Assembly (NCBI GenBank): GCA_019055375.1
Contig: JAHQIW010000296.1
Span: forward strand, 124,001-188,000
Origin: Parelaphostrongylus tenuis
Taxonomy: Eukaryota > Nematoda > Chromadorea > Rhabditida > Metastrongylidae
DNA length: 64,000 nucleotides
Direction of reading: 5' to 3'
Part shown: positions 21,801-34,188 of the stretch, in pieces
Layout of the letters: every line of letters begins with the position of its first letter
Position numbering within the stretch: the first letter of the stretch is position 1
The notes under the pieces: generated by a model
Told to the model about the DNA's origin: nothing
Databases searched by the model: none
Seen by the model: the letters and a program-made list of their open reading frames with translations, nothing else
Program-made: the position numbers and the translations under genes

Positions 21801-24800
21801 AAAAGTCTCTTAATTTTTTGTATGACATAAAAGATAAGTGGAATTAAACAAACAAAAGTTTGCTAAGGATTAGAAGTGGAATGGCAGACGGATGATGAAA
21901 CAACGACGGATTTGCCGGCCATCGTCCGAAGGATGCTGTGCAACCACTGGTTGGAGGGAGTACGCGTCGAACGAGCCGACGAGCCGGTTGCACCACTTCG
22001 AAATGAGAATTCATTGCGGCATTCATTAGCCCTAGTTAGGTTGATCTTTGCGCTCACGGAATCTCTCACGGCACTCTTTGGGTTCGGAATAATTGCACTA
22101 TTACACGTCTCATTCTTCTATGGATTACGAATGGAACATTTAGGGAACAGCTCTATTGCTATTGAGCTGATTATAGGCATTTCAAAATCACTACCTGCCA
22201 TTCTTTGAGAATCGAAATTTCTCAAGTAGATTAAGCGGTCGAGTTCGACAGATAGTATTTTCAAATTCCACATATACATCATGAGACTTCTTTTGAGTGA
22301 TAAAAGAATATTTATATCGAAACCTCTGTTATATTAAAAGAGGCTGAATTTAGTTGCTTTTGAGGTTTATTACGTGAGTGATTTACGTACGCTTTGGCGG
22401 TCTCGCTCGCCTCGCTAGAGCCACACGTCCCACTGGCCACCTCCTAAATGTAGGGAAGAGAGACTCAGTCTATTGAGACCTAGATTTTGTAATGGAACGC
22501 AGAGTGTAAGCCTAGAAGTTCGTGAAGATGATGACTGAAGAGGAAGGTTCTGACTCAGGCGCCGTACACAATCTAAGTCATAGACCAGAGTAGTAGTCCT
22601 TCATCACTAAGCCGCGTTGAGAATGTATTGAATGAAGACTGATCCATATAGCTTGTATAGACGTTGCATTTTGAGGTGCACGACAACAGACAAAAGATTT
22701 TATCCTCGAAGTCTCTTTCAGGATATGTACATGCCCTAAGAATTACATCTTTAATATCTCGACGACGAAGAAACGATTTGGGGAAGAATGCTGCATTGCT
22801 GCAAAGTTTGAAAATCGGACAGCATATTTTGAGTTGAAATAATTCCCTTATCAAACTGTTCAAAAGAATAACAGTAATCTAAGCAATGAATCAAATGCAG
22901 GGATAGGAATGAATAGGGTCGATAGCATACATATGAATTGCAAGCGGCCGAATGAAGCGAAATATGAGAAAAAACGGAATTGTGAAGTTCAAACCGGAAA
23001 CGTAGCGCAATGTTATGGAGTCAGACACACGATCACTCGACCTCTTCGCCATTTAATCAGGAAATATGCACAGTTGAATTATGCGAAACTAAAGAGTAAG
23101 TAGTTGGTGAAATCAATTTAAGGTTGAATATCTGAAGAAATCTATGTATGGCAACGCTCATAATCTTTCTCATCGTTGAAGATATCACTGCCTTCCATTC
23201 CTTCGACGTGAACTAATTGGTATCCAATTTGCGTGAGCTTAGAACGCTGACTTCATGAGGTCAACGCCAAATGCATCATGTCCTCAGATCCATGAGACAT
23301 TAATAAATAGTCTAATACCCAATCATATAAATCAGCAACTGCAGTGAACTACAATTTGAGCGAACAAGTGATAAAATGCGTACTTTCACTTGTACGTGGA
23401 AACATGAAGAAGCACAAATATGAGACGAGGTTGCAGGAGGAACAAGCTCAAGACGTTGTGCACAGCGCTCTTGGTCAACCACCAATTACTGTGACTTCGA
23501 ATCTTCTAAGACTAGCAAATTTTGGTCTCCTAATAAACATCTCGATGTATTCATGCAGAAATTGAGTTAGCGCAGAAGCGCAAGACTATCAGAACTGGTG
23601 CCTGGTGGTGATGTGAATTCTACAGCTCTGACAATGGGCGGTCGATTCGCTAATGCAACGCCCATCACACAGTCGGAGCGACTCCGTTCGAGTATTCTTA
23701 TAAAAAATCGACGAATTCAGTAAGAAGGTAAGAAGAAGCTGAGGATAGATAGACTTAAAAGTTTTGAAGTATTCACTATGGAAGATAAGAAGATAAAGAA
23801 TACGTTGACCAATACCTTAGAGATGTGCAGTGCATTCGGTTTCACTAACACGAATTTTAGAGGCCTATCCGTCTATCAGATCAGTAAAAGGCGTGAAAAT
23901 GTTGTGGAAACTCAACAGCAATCCAGAGCGAATCTAGCAGATTAATTTGGCTTCAGTATCAGTTCTATTCCCTGCGACGTTGAAGTTACAACTGATTTTT
24001 TTGTATGACCCGACATCACTTGCGGATTCCAGTAATTCTTACATTCGATTTTTTTCCTCGCTTTCACAATTCACAAAGTCCCTTGAAGTTTCTCGTGCTC
24101 AGCTATTTCGTTGAATGCTGGCCGAATTAACTCTCTGTCTTGTTAGGATTGCCGATATAGAAGGTTCTCACGTAGATTAGAGCTAGCAAACAATTTCCAG
24201 ACAAGTCTGAAACTCAAGCAAGGGAGACGGAGAACATGTGTGTCCTAGGCGAGTCTCACTAATGCGTCGGTGGAATGGCCCCACCGCTTCATGAACGACT
24301 TCACTACCACTGCGCTACCTGTCTTCTTAGCTGTGATATGTACACATTCTATATTCCAAATCGGAGATTTCTCGCTTTACCCAATTGGAAAGGATATTTC
24401 ACACAGTCTACCGAATACTTTGATTCATGCCACTCTAGATTCTGAATGACGCAACCGCAAAACTACAGAATCAGAACATCATGAGATGTAAAATTCCATC
24501 TCCTGCTTTGCATATACAATGTGATAACCATTTTACCAAATGAGGTCCCTTCAAGAGCCGACTAATGCATAAATTGCATGTAATTCTCTAGCATGAAAAC
24601 CTGTTTCGGCTGGCCAACAGCATATAAAAATAGTTATTCTTAAGCGAACACTGACTTAGTTCTCGGTACAATGTTGATAGTTTGAACCTCGACTAAGGAA
24701 TTTTTGCTTTTCTTAGAAAACTTCAAGGTAGAGGTGAGGTCACTGAAGGCAAAGAGTAAAAAAGTTGCGAAGCTGTATCACAAATGACAAGTCATATAGA

Positions 24801-25599
24801 AAATGAGCATAGACATGAGAAGTTCTATTCAAACGTCGCAATTTTCTGCAAAATACTAAGTTTGACAATGGTTTTTCAGTATCTACTTGCTGAATTGCTC
24901 AACTACGAACTCCATGTACCCCTAAACTTGGCCATCAAAAGGTCAACAAAAGGTGACTGATAAGCGAGATCTTATGATACCTATTGAGAGAGAGAAAAGG
25001 TTGGCTGTAAGGAAAAACCTTGTCAGTACGGAGTGCAAAAAATTATATTTAAGAAGAATTGCCTTATCATGTTGCAACTACTATGGCTTCCGTCAGATCT
25101 CACATGGTCGATTTTACTTTCAATGCAAGCTAGATCACTTAATACTCTAAAGTAACTCAACTATAGAAAAGTAATGTTTGAGAAAAAAAATGATGAAACT
25201 GTTGAAATAGAACCCGGTTTTTCAGCAATCTACCGGCGTGCACAACATCAGTAAAGCCTACGTCTGCGACTTATTTATTGCTGGCATAATGGCGATTTTG
25301 TGAAGGGTGCATCTGTTTGCAGGAGTGCCCGTTGATAAATCGAATCCCCTCGACACCGGCAATGAATTAAATTCAAGAGACAGCGCTGGATACTAAGAAT
25401 ATTGTGTTTAACTGCGAGCAAAGACCACAGCGACGACTGACATCGCGGAATGGACAGGATACGCCGGCGAAGCATCGGCCAGAAACGAAGCAAAACGATG
25501 ACGCCATATTTGTCGTTCGACGTCAATACGATAATGTGTGACGAACACTACTGACCAACAAGTCCAGAAAAAACATGAGTGGCTCAGCATTGGTGTGAC
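15508..25599 (-). CDS. Coiled-coil protein, function unknown
   Basis: Exons on the - strand, 5' to 3': 25599-25530 (tentative), 22031-21890 (tentative), 21252-21060, 16669-16521 and 15678-15508 (stop TAG). Phases agree at every junction. The last three exons are clearly coding and heptad-like: [39 protein letters not shown], then [14 protein letters not shown] and [15 protein letters not shown], ending with [20 protein letters not shown]. The exon at 21890 uses an unusual donor (TCC|GTCTGC). The 5' end is not found. The 4.4 kb intron between 21060 and 16669 holds the 269-nt hammerhead element, a mariner and (TA)n tracts. A role in a microtubule, kinetochore or trafficking complex would suit the composition, but no family is recognised. 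Confidence 0.55.
17965..17989. repeat. (TA)n microsatellite
   Basis: Pure TA dinucleotides in the large intron of the coiled-coil gene. ORFs encoding Ile-Tyr runs here are artefacts. Confidence 0.95.
18073..18118. repeat. (TA)n microsatellite before the 269-nt element
   Basis: TA tract ending 13 bp before the first hammerhead. A second tract begins where the repeated unit breaks off (about 18494-18515), so the element sits within TA repeats. Confidence 0.95.
18131..18178 (+). ncRNA. Hammerhead ribozyme, type I, intact (copy 1)
   Basis: Stem I GGGTCA / TGACCC (6 bp, perfect), core CTGACGA, stem II GGAGG-ACGTA-CCTCC (5 bp, perfect), GAAA, palindrome CACCGGTG as stem III, cleavage dinucleotide TA. 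Every invariant position fits the type I consensus. Stem III is short and palindromic, so two molecules could pair through it. Predicted cleavage is between 18172 and 18173. Confidence 0.85.
18400..18447 (+). ncRNA. Hammerhead ribozyme, type I, intact (copy 2)
   Basis: Identical over the whole motif to the copy at 18131-18178. Predicted cleavage between 18441 and 18442 would release a 269-nt RNA with the 5'-hydroxyl and 2',3'-cyclic phosphate ends that suit circularisation. Confidence 0.85.
18757..18851. repeat. (TA)n microsatellite with interruptions
   Basis: Long TA tract broken by ATGCATATATG and TACTTATA. ORFs on both strands through it are not genes. Confidence 0.95.
19213..19300 (+). 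ncRNA. Hammerhead-like relic, homologous to 34340-34411
   Basis: Shares GAGTAATCAGATATGGT, CGTCTAnG and the core block with the copy at 34.4 kb. The core reads CTAACGA (one change), A-GGCGGCGTGGCC, GAAA, CGTT. Stem I is lost. It is an eroded relic. Confidence 0.4.
19571..20125 (-). mobile_element. Internally deleted mariner transposon with both terminal repeats
   Basis: Inverted repeats of about 34 bp bound the element: GGTTGGGGAAAAAGTTCTGA at 19571 mirrors the end at 20125. TA duplications flank both sides. The transposase frame on the - strand starts with [16 protein letters not shown] at 19993 and keeps the N-terminal helix-turn-helix ([19 protein letters not shown], then [19 protein letters not shown]). 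It then jumps to C-terminal sequence (a one-frame-off version of [14 protein letters not shown]). The DDE catalytic core is missing, so it could only be moved in trans. It lies in an intron of the coiled-coil gene. Confidence 0.88.
22032..25529. other. Presumed intron of the coiled-coil gene, little recognised
   Basis: If the 25.6 kb exon is right, this is an intron. Scattered ORFs such as 22909-23103 (+) and 23344-23565 (+) have no supporting motif. A GC-rich patch lies near 22395-22445. Confidence 0.3.
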
Positions 25600-25754
25600 C
25601 TAAAATGAAATTTCCGAGATAAATTGAAATTAGTGGTGTCAAAACTGAACATTTGTTCAAGATTGAAATCATCACTGTATAATAATAAGTGCCCTCAATC
25701 AGAAAACTAATTCCCGGCTACTGAGGAGATATAGAGTGATATACTGTGCGATAT

Positions 25755-26060
25755 GAGCGCATGTGGCGCAGTGGTTAGAGGTGCCCTGCGTTGCTCACGA
25801 GGTCACTGATTCGATCTCGCGCTCATGGCTCACCAAGCCATCCATCCCTCCGGGGTCGGTAAATTGGTACCAGACAGGTCTCAGACTTGTCTGGGAGGAT
25901 AAGCAGCACTGACTCGGTTCAGCGGGAGGCCACCGCGAGTCATTGTAATGGCCAGATGTGCATTCAATCACCACAAACGAAGTTAAAAATTGAAGTCGAA
26001 TGCATGGCGCACCCCCCAGGGATTGATCAACGCAGAGAGCTTTATCCTTTTTATCCTTTT
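25755..26060 (+). mobile_element. SINE family A (tRNA-derived) with a 14-bp target duplication
   Basis: The head holds box A (TGGCGCAGTGGTTAGAGG) and a box B-like GATTCGATCTCGCGC of a tRNA. The body has CCGGGGTCGGTAAATTGG-like and CACCGCGAGTCA blocks, and the tail is TTTATCC repeats. The sequence ATACTGTGCGATAT occurs just before (25741-25754) and just after (26061-26074), a clear target-site duplication. Other copies: 38686 (+), 51450, 58908, 61306 and 62822 (all -). Confidence 0.9.
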
Positions 26061-26074
26061 ATACTGTGCGATAT

Positions 26075-27150
26075 TTTCAAAAATCCCAGAACAAGGTACA
26101 TGAAGATCACTTCGGATACTCACTTTCACTTCCTTCTTTCTAATTAAGCGCCAACGGAGCAAATCGAGAGTCAGTACGTTGATGCCCTACTTAAACTTCG
26201 CAACAGCAGATACTTCCCGATGAGAGCTTGAATAATTAAGAGAACACGGAAGAGATTGCCTGCTTTTCGTTGGCAATCACGGGTGTGGTGTGGGTGTAGT
26301 TGGGTCTTGGATTCCGGAAGTAGAAAAGCAATAAGGCTGAGAACGAATGGGGATATCAGCCTCAATCAAAGTTTGAGCAAGGTTGCGAAGTAAAAGTGTT
26401 AATGTTCCTTGATCTTTAACCAATAAACATCACAGGTGTGTGAGGGAAAGAGTTTTATTCTGCATATTCCGTGGCTGGAATGACTAGTATTTTTCTGGTA
26501 AAGAATGACTGTTCAACTTTCATTCAACTCTGAAACTCGATGGGTGCAAACACCAACGCCATCTGTCACAGATTTCTGTCTTCTTTTGAGTCTTTGTGAA
26601 TCTCCGTTGATGTTTCCTCCCAAAAGCGATGTTGCCAACTTTTCAAACGGATTATTTAACATTGTACGTGAGTCAGTTTCTAAGATCTCTGTTAGCATAG
26701 TTCTGAATACTCCTAGAACTAAATTTACGCCATTCATCCATTTGCTCAGTTTCTTTCGCTAAAACTCTCAATCCACAAATTATGAGCTTTTCCTTTACTA
26801 GGTTTTTCAAAGTAAAGTTTTTAGGCATACTGCCCTTTTCCGCTTTTTCTGCAGAGGATTTTTCGACGATAAGCAGAATAGACTATGTACTTCTCTAAAT
26901 GTTCTTTATATAGTGTTTTTTCAATTAAGGGCATTATCGTACTGGATTTCGCATTCCTAGGAGCTACTATACTATTCTAATTTATGTCTCCCATTTCTAA
27001 TTTGTTCCTTCCTAATGTTTCCCATTGTTTAAGGAAATCGAAATGACAGTTGTAAATTGTGCCTAAATATGCACTGCATTAGAAACCGTAAAAACTTGAT
27101 ACGCCCTCATGAAGATGTTCCATTTCAGAGTTTGAATTTTGCATTGACAG
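26075..27150. other. Intergenic; possible exon not resolved
   Basis: Near 26505-26762 both strands are open (85 codons + and 74 codons -). Each has plausible splice sites, so no call is made. The rest is AT-rich with nothing recognised. Confidence 0.3.
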
Positions 27151-28120
27151 CTGTGCACGGCTTGCCAACTCTCCATGACAGCCGGTTACATGAGTTCCGA
27201 TGAGTCGCTATGGTCGAGGATGTTTGACTTCGGCTGCGTCTGGTCACTCTACGATTCGCTCAACTCTAGGTCGAAGCACAAACAGTGGAGTGGCATTTTT
27301 TTTTACATTGAAAATCTGTTCATAGTAGCCGATCTCATGGGTAATGAAAAAGAGGATGAATTCACTAAAGTGGACATCTCATCGATGAACTGGCTTTTGA
27401 GTGATTATGCGAAAGTTCCGTAAGTCCAAAGTAACATAGAAACGTGGTAGAATTAGAATAACATTGATGATTATATTACCTTGACTTCTCTCATAAACGT
27501 GAACAGCCTCTCGCATATTTTTCCGGAATTCTCTAAGGATTTGAAGGAAATCAGTACCATGTGTGAACAAAAAAGAAAATGCACAACTCTTACGTCAATG
27601 GAAGCTACTTATCAAGAAAGTTTACTATCGCCTGTCACATGGTTTATCTGTTACATAGGTCTTTTCTTAAGTTGTAATTGCACCAACGATTTTATGTAGC
27701 TGTTGTACTAGCAGATGCTGTTGGTAAGCGTCCGTCGTCTCATTGTAATTTTTTTCGATGACTGATTAAATATGTCGCTTTTTGGGGCATTATTGCGATA
27801 CTGAAATTGATGCATTTGTTGCATTCTCAAGGGAATAATTCAGGTTTTTTGCACTTCCAAGAATTAATCATTCAAGGGTGCCACCAGGGTGTTTCGACAT
27901 CGCGAAGCGATTCTTAAGTGGACAGTGTAGAGATTGATGTACTTTTCAGTTTCATGTCTGAACATCATGATGCCTTCTCGTTTATCGTTGTTATTCAGTT
28001 GGAGGACTTTCAAAGGTGAAGCCTTTTGTCTTTTGTCACTTCTATTACTAAGTTATCAGCGCAAATGCGGCAAGCTCGCAGAACCTCATTATTTCGGAGA
28101 TCGAAGCAAGGCAGACATAA
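27151..28120 (+). CDS. Tentative gene, three 3' exons, function unknown
   Basis: Exons 27151-27419, 27950-28015 and 28060-28120 agree in phase and end at TAA. Exon 1 follows TTGACAG and ends at a consensus donor GTAAGT. It encodes MTAGYMSSDESLWSRMFDFG, later YIENLFIVADLMGNE and MNWLLSDYAK. Exon 2 follows ACTTTTCAG and encodes FMSEHHDAFSFIVVIQLEDF. The last exon encodes a short tail ending EIEARQT; the intron before it is 44 nt. An alternative frame in the last exon stays open to 28316. The 5' end is not found and the family is not recognised. Confidence 0.4.
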
Positions 28121-30194
28121 ATGCTCGCTCATGCCGAACACCATTGACCAAGAACTTGGAATAAATCTTTGTGAAAACAGTAAAGTACCTGCAAAACCAG
28201 TTCTAATGAGGACTCAGATAGTGCGAAACTCTTATCTTAAAAAAGACAAGACGAAGATGAAGACAACAATAAAAATGAATGACCGTGAGAGAATGCACTC
28301 CAGTCCACCAATGTAAATACTTTCTGAACATCTATCGTAATCACTTTTATGATAGGTTTTCGGAGAATAGAGTAGCTACTAGGAGAAAGGAAAATAAGAC
28401 GTCACGTTAGATTTTAGTGAATTTGTTAATGGATCAAGTGTCACGTTGCAATGGGAGCTATTATTCATACATATATGCTTGACATGCCATGACGATAAGC
28501 CGAAAGTGCATCGGATGTTGGAAATGGAGTGTCCCAATCGGTTGGAATGTTGTCAAAAGTCCTCGAAAGTCCAGTTGCCCCCAAGTCCAACCGTCCTTAG
28601 CTCAGCATTTGCTATGGAAATGTTCTCATTTGTACTTTGAGATCTTTCACTGCAAATAAAAACTAGAAATTATTCCATTTAGCACATATAGATCGATGTA
28701 GGAGAACAGGAGAGTTGTGCAGAAGGTGAATGACATCTCATCAACTCTATCGTTTCCGCGATCGAAATCTTCCTCGTGATATTGAGGAACAGAGCACTTT
28801 ATGAAGATTACGAAGCTCACTGGGCTTTGGAGCAGTATAGTAAAAGTAATAAGCGTATTCTGGCTGTTGTCGATGACACCAACACCAGACACAATCAATT
28901 ATGTTCGTGTCATTACAAAACTCTCCACAACAGATGTTTTCTCATCAATTAGATCCAATCTGCTTTGTGGTTTGTTGTAAAAATACTACTGCTATTATTG
29001 CAATTTGCAGAGCAGACTTAGAATATTTCGAGGAATTGTTTAATGTACTATATAGTTGCATTCAGTAGAAAAAGTTATGAGTGTTACTTGATGAGTTTGG
29101 GCTTTTTCATCCTGAGATAATCGCTCTTGAAGTTTTCGCCTAATGAAAGTTATACAACCAGTAAAATGATTCTGAGAAAGAAGTTTGGTGCAGCGTTCAG
29201 CGTTTGCAAGGGAGCGGAAACTGCCCCCGTAATCCAGAGAGTGACACCTTGTCAAAATGATCTCAATAGGATGATCAGATCTTGGAACTCAATTTTAATG
29301 ATTTAATAAAAATCAAAAACGGTCGTATAAGGTGTAAGAGATTGATGAGGTAAATTTTTTACATAAGGAGATTGTTTATGGGGTTTTGAAAGTAAAAATG
29401 TTACAGATCACGGGAATAGAAGCGCTGCACGTCAACCTTGATTTCGTAATCCATTCCATAGAGCATTTGATAGAAAAAGGAAAATCGTAGTGCTTTGAAC
29501 AAATATTACGTCTCTGTATTTTAACCACAAACCAAAAGTATGCAAAAAAAAACTACACGAAACTAATGACGATTGGGATCGAAATTAGTCTTCTTAAAAA
29601 TTAGTCATGCATGTCAAGCAAATGGCCAAATGTGCGCATGCAATCGCAGCTGCGACTCCATTTGCTGGCTCCGCTATTCTCAAAGAATCGCTTTTTCATT
29701 ACTCGATGAACACGCACTCATAGAGAAAGAAAAGGAGACTATAACTTTGAAGTTAGGTTTTTTTATGGCTCCAAATAATGCCACAGCTCACCACGGTAAC
29801 CCATTCATATAGGTGTACTACCAGCAATCCATCGGCTAACCACTGATGTGCAATCGTCCTACATCTCTGATGAATCAAAAAGGTTTTCCACGTTTGAATA
29901 GGCCAAACACATAAGTCCTTTTTAAATACTAATTATTCTCCTCAAAACTCAGTTTTAAGAAATTGAACAATCGAAAGATGTTAGGAGAACCCAGTGAGCC
30001 ATAGCTATTACGTATATCAGAAGAATTATACCAAGTTGATGAAAAAGTTCCTTGACGCTCCCGAAAAACTCTAATTTTATGTTTGTTTTACACAGTATCG
30101 GTTATTGTAAATTTATGAATACCTCAGGGATACTTGGATAAGAAAATCCCACGGAAGCGCTAGTTATAGTGCATTAAATTTTAATTTGATCTTC
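28121..30194. other. Intergenic; an exon is possible near 28.8 kb
   Basis: A + frame at about 28775-28930 (LRNRALYEDYEAHWALEQYS, then KRILAVVDDTN) looks protein-like, but the opposite strand is also open and no splice sites settle it. Nothing else recognised. Confidence 0.3.
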
Positions 30195-30601
30195 GGACAT
30201 CTAGCGCGAGCTGTTTCAGCAGGACAATGCCAAACCTCATACCGCAAAGAAGACTGAGAAGAAGTTTGATATCTTGGAGAAAGTTGAGATTTTGCCGCAC
30301 CCAGCTTATAGTACAGATGCTCTGGCGTCCGATTGTGTCCGATTTCCGTTCAACGGAACATTTCCTACGACGACGCCGATTCGAGACATTTGTTCAAGTT
30401 GTCGAGACATGTAAGACAAGTTTTAATTCAAAGCCCAAGGAATAATATTTCGAGCAGACCCGGATTCTTGGACTTTTGGCAGAAGATCATGGATAATAAT
30501 AATTTTTATTTCAAAGAATAATTATTGCTTTTCATGAATGAATTTATATATAAAAACTTCAAATTTTCAACGGGTGTGAAGGAACTATTTCCTCAACCTT
30601 G
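30195..30601 (+). mobile_element. Mariner transposon, 3' fossil
   Basis: Encodes ELFQQDNAKPHTAKKTEKKF and then LPHPAYSTDAL, the second catalytic aspartate region and the HPAYSPD-like motif of mariner transposases, followed by frame damage. The end at 30573-30601 (GGAACTATTTCCTCAACCTT) matches the terminal repeat of the element at 19571-20125. The 5' part is gone. Confidence 0.82.
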
Positions 30602-33600
30602 TAAAATGATTCGGGGACACATAGATATCTCTCTGCAATCGAGATCTCCCTTTAGTCGTAAGTCACTGGCTGATGGTACCCACTGCGGTTAAATTATGAA
30701 AACAAAGCTTTTAGCATTCACCAGTCGCTTGAAAATGAGTCATGTTAATCGACTTTGAATGGGTAACAGTGGTCGGAATGCATATTTAGCCTGTACTGGA
30801 CTGTGGTCTTCTAGCCAAATGAATGATCTTCTTTAGAGAAGTATGGTATCAATCTGGAAGTTACAAAAGCTCAGTTCTCCGTAGTGAGAGATGAATCGAC
30901 GAAGTTTTATTTTAGGGCACTTCTAATCCGTGCATCACACGCGACATGTTGAGGTTTGTAGGTGATTAGCGACATTATATGTACTAATGGCTTTATATGA
31001 ACTGTTAAGTTGAAGTCAAAAGTGAGCCCTGTAACTTGCTACTGAATGGGCAGGGAACATCACCACAGTTCGTCATAAAAAAAGCACCGCGTGCTTCAAT
31101 TAATCTTATAAAGGACAATTGCATCCTGAACTGCCTTCATGCTTCTCTAGTTCTAATAAAGCGAAAAACTAAATACAGAGTGGAAATTAGTGAGCTGAAA
31201 GTGTTCAGATGATTATCCGGAGAAAACTTGAATAAATTGACTATCAATTTTGAAACTACTGTGTCCTCCAGAAAAAAGTGCTTTCGAATTTTATCCCTTC
31301 TTATACTTTGTCACCTTCTTCTGAACGAAGATTTCTGCTTTTGGAGCGTTGCCTCTACTCTATATTTTTTCTCATTCGCCATTTAGGTCAATGAATGAAA
31401 ATGGGAAGCAAAGATATTCCAACACACTTTATCTGAGGGATACAAAACATGAGCATAAGCCTTCCAGAAGCGGCTTGTACGGTGAAAATTTCATCGCATT
31501 TGACTAGAAAACAGCTGTCTATAGTACCGTAAAAACACTAATGTCAAAATAAGCCAGACTTAAGCCGAAGTGAAATAAGCTCTACTGAGCCGGATGTCCG
31601 GACAAGCAAAGGAATACTGCAAAAAAAAAGCGAGAAGATCGTTATCGTAAAAAGACTCCTTTTGCGTGACGGAAGATTTAATTTCTCAGTCGACTTCTGC
31701 TGTCATGCTAAAAATATATTTTACACTTCAGTCAACCATGTTTACTAAAAGATGGATATGGAAGAAGTAGCGAAATACTTCACAAAGCCATGCTTGTAAA
31801 AGCTCACTATGAGCAGTTCAGCATCATCATTACGGCGGAGAATTATCGTCATAATATCGAGAATAAAACACATTAAAATTTGTAAGGCCCACAAATGCAA
31901 ACGGTGATGAAAAGCGTAGGCTTAAAGTCATCGAACAGCAAACATTTAGCTTCACCTGCTAGTATGACCAGCACAGAAAAGCACATTACAATCACCGAAT
32001 CGATGACATCTATGCAAATGCAGCGCATGCATCCAGGCGTGGTGCATCCAACAGATGAGATCCAATATTGTCGATTACGGCAATGCTCAAGCAAACTTCG
32101 ATATTTGCCGCTCAAAAAGTTGAATAACGTGAAAGAAGAAGTCGAGCCTCTTCTAACGCAACTCACGGTCCTTTCATCAACTAATTTGCATTTTTTATGC
32201 TCCTACGCAACTATTCTCTTCAAGCAGTCTCCAGCAGCAGACCAAATGTGTAGCAATGCTTTTTTCAAGATCCGGAACTCTAGAAGGCAAGACTCATGCC
32301 TGGATAAAAAATCACTTACAAGTTGGAGAGAATCTATATACTCTAATAGCTTCTATTTTGATTAGAGAGTTTAATCTGCGCTGCCTTATGCTCATTTTCA
32401 GATGAAGACTGGAAGTGGAATAAACTATAACTTATTCAACTCATATAAACACTTCACATTTGATATCATCCCTTACATTAATCGAATGTAATCTTTCCTA
32501 CAATCCTGAAGCGAAGTACCTCGAAATTTTTTGAAGCAGAGGAAAAAACTGTCGAATTAACGAAAGCCGAGCTCTTTTAAGGTGGTTTTGTAATCGTTGC
32601 TGGCTGCGCAATTCGAGAGGCGCACAAAACCGGTTAATTATACATTTTTTTCTCCGTTTCGGAAGGATTTTTAGATCCATTTTATTGCTCTGATATAACA
32701 CGATTTTCACTAGACGTTCATACGGTTTTTGTGCGCATATCTCCAAGTGCGACATGTACATTTTTTGATTTCTAAAGGTCTTTTCGGAACCAAATTTATT
32801 CCTCTGCTATCAAATTTATTTTCGAATTCCCATTTTCATGCTATCGAATAATAGCTAAAACTCTGCTGAAAATTATCCACAGTCCCTACGAACAGATTTT
32901 CCGCAGAGTAGCTGAAACGTAATGTTATCTCTGCCGCTACAACACCATAGAAAAGCGCTTTGGAATCCAAATGCAGCATTGAAATGGCCACGATTTGAGC
33001 TATCGCTTAATTCCCTTAGAGATTTTGAGAACTCTTTTGTTTTCACATCGACCATAAAGTCAGTGATGTCAGTGATATTGTCAATTTCATCGCATCAATT
33101 TTATCCATCTTTGAGTTGTATAGTTACAATTTGACTTCTTTTGAGGTACATGAATGCATATTTGGCCTTCACAATTACTTTTTTATCCTTTATAGTTACA
33201 AATCAGAGCGCTTACAGTACAGTGGTTAAGAAGTACCTCGTGTACTCACCACATCAATAATCCTATTCTTTATCTCGAGCCCGTCGAACCTCCCATATCC
33301 CTTGTACACTTTATGATATTAGATAGATTTGCCTGCAGAAAGTTCCATGCCATACCAAAAGGCTAACGGCTACATGTAGCGACGAGCCAGGAGTGTTCTG
33401 CCACCACTGCCTAGCTATTCTATTATCATTCATTCTTATTATTATTGCTATTATCATTATTTGATACCAGTCATTATTATCTATGAATGTCATCAACGGT
33501 TAGTCGAGTCAAATTCCCATGAAATTCGTAAGGGGTTACGATATTTCCCTAAGACTGCTGCCGGCTGTTGTAGACTGGAGGCAGTGTGGTGATCTAGAAA

Positions 33601-34188
33601 TTACTTTGTTACCAATTCTCAGAGCTGACTTTCCATTAACCTCGGCTAAATGAGATTTATTTGATACTGATCGACCGAGGAAAAGGCCGAATTACAAATA
33701 AAAAAGACCAAAAGTCATCAGACAACATCCGTCTCAATACGCAACATCTTAAAAGGTCAGACTATCAATAAAGAAGACCAAAAGTCATCAGGCAACAGCC
33801 TTGCTAATACGCGACAACTGAAGACTTACGCGCAAGATGGATGAGCGGATGCAGATTTGCCCCTTCGGGAACGAACGAAAACACTTGTTAATATTCTCTT
33901 CTCCACAATTCATTCTATCATGGAACTGGGCATTTTTGTTCCCAATTTTTTTCATATAATGGAAATCCGATTACTCACGTTGTACTTTGATTCGGATTTT
34001 TTGTGATTTTTTTTCCAAATATCTCTTCAAAATGCACAGTTTCGCACATTGCAGAGGAAATAGCACTAACAGAACAGTCTTTAGAGTGATAACTTGGAAG
34101 CTCAACTATCTTTAAGCTTCGGCATGACTAGAGAAATACAAAATTTCTTATAAACTGTACTTTTCTTTATATAAGATTGCACGAGGTT
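30602..34188. other. Intergenic, no secure gene
   Basis: A 156-codon + frame at 31895-32365 is the longest here, but the - strand of the same segment is open too (31873-32166), with no motif on either. It may be an exon of an unidentified gene. The remainder is AT-rich with nothing recognised. Confidence 0.3.

Noticed and set aside
25755..25830. tRNA gene
   Set aside because: It is the head of a SINE with a long body, tail and target duplications.
31895..32365. 156-codon + ORF
   Set aside because: The opposite strand is also open over most of it and neither has a motif; left unassigned.
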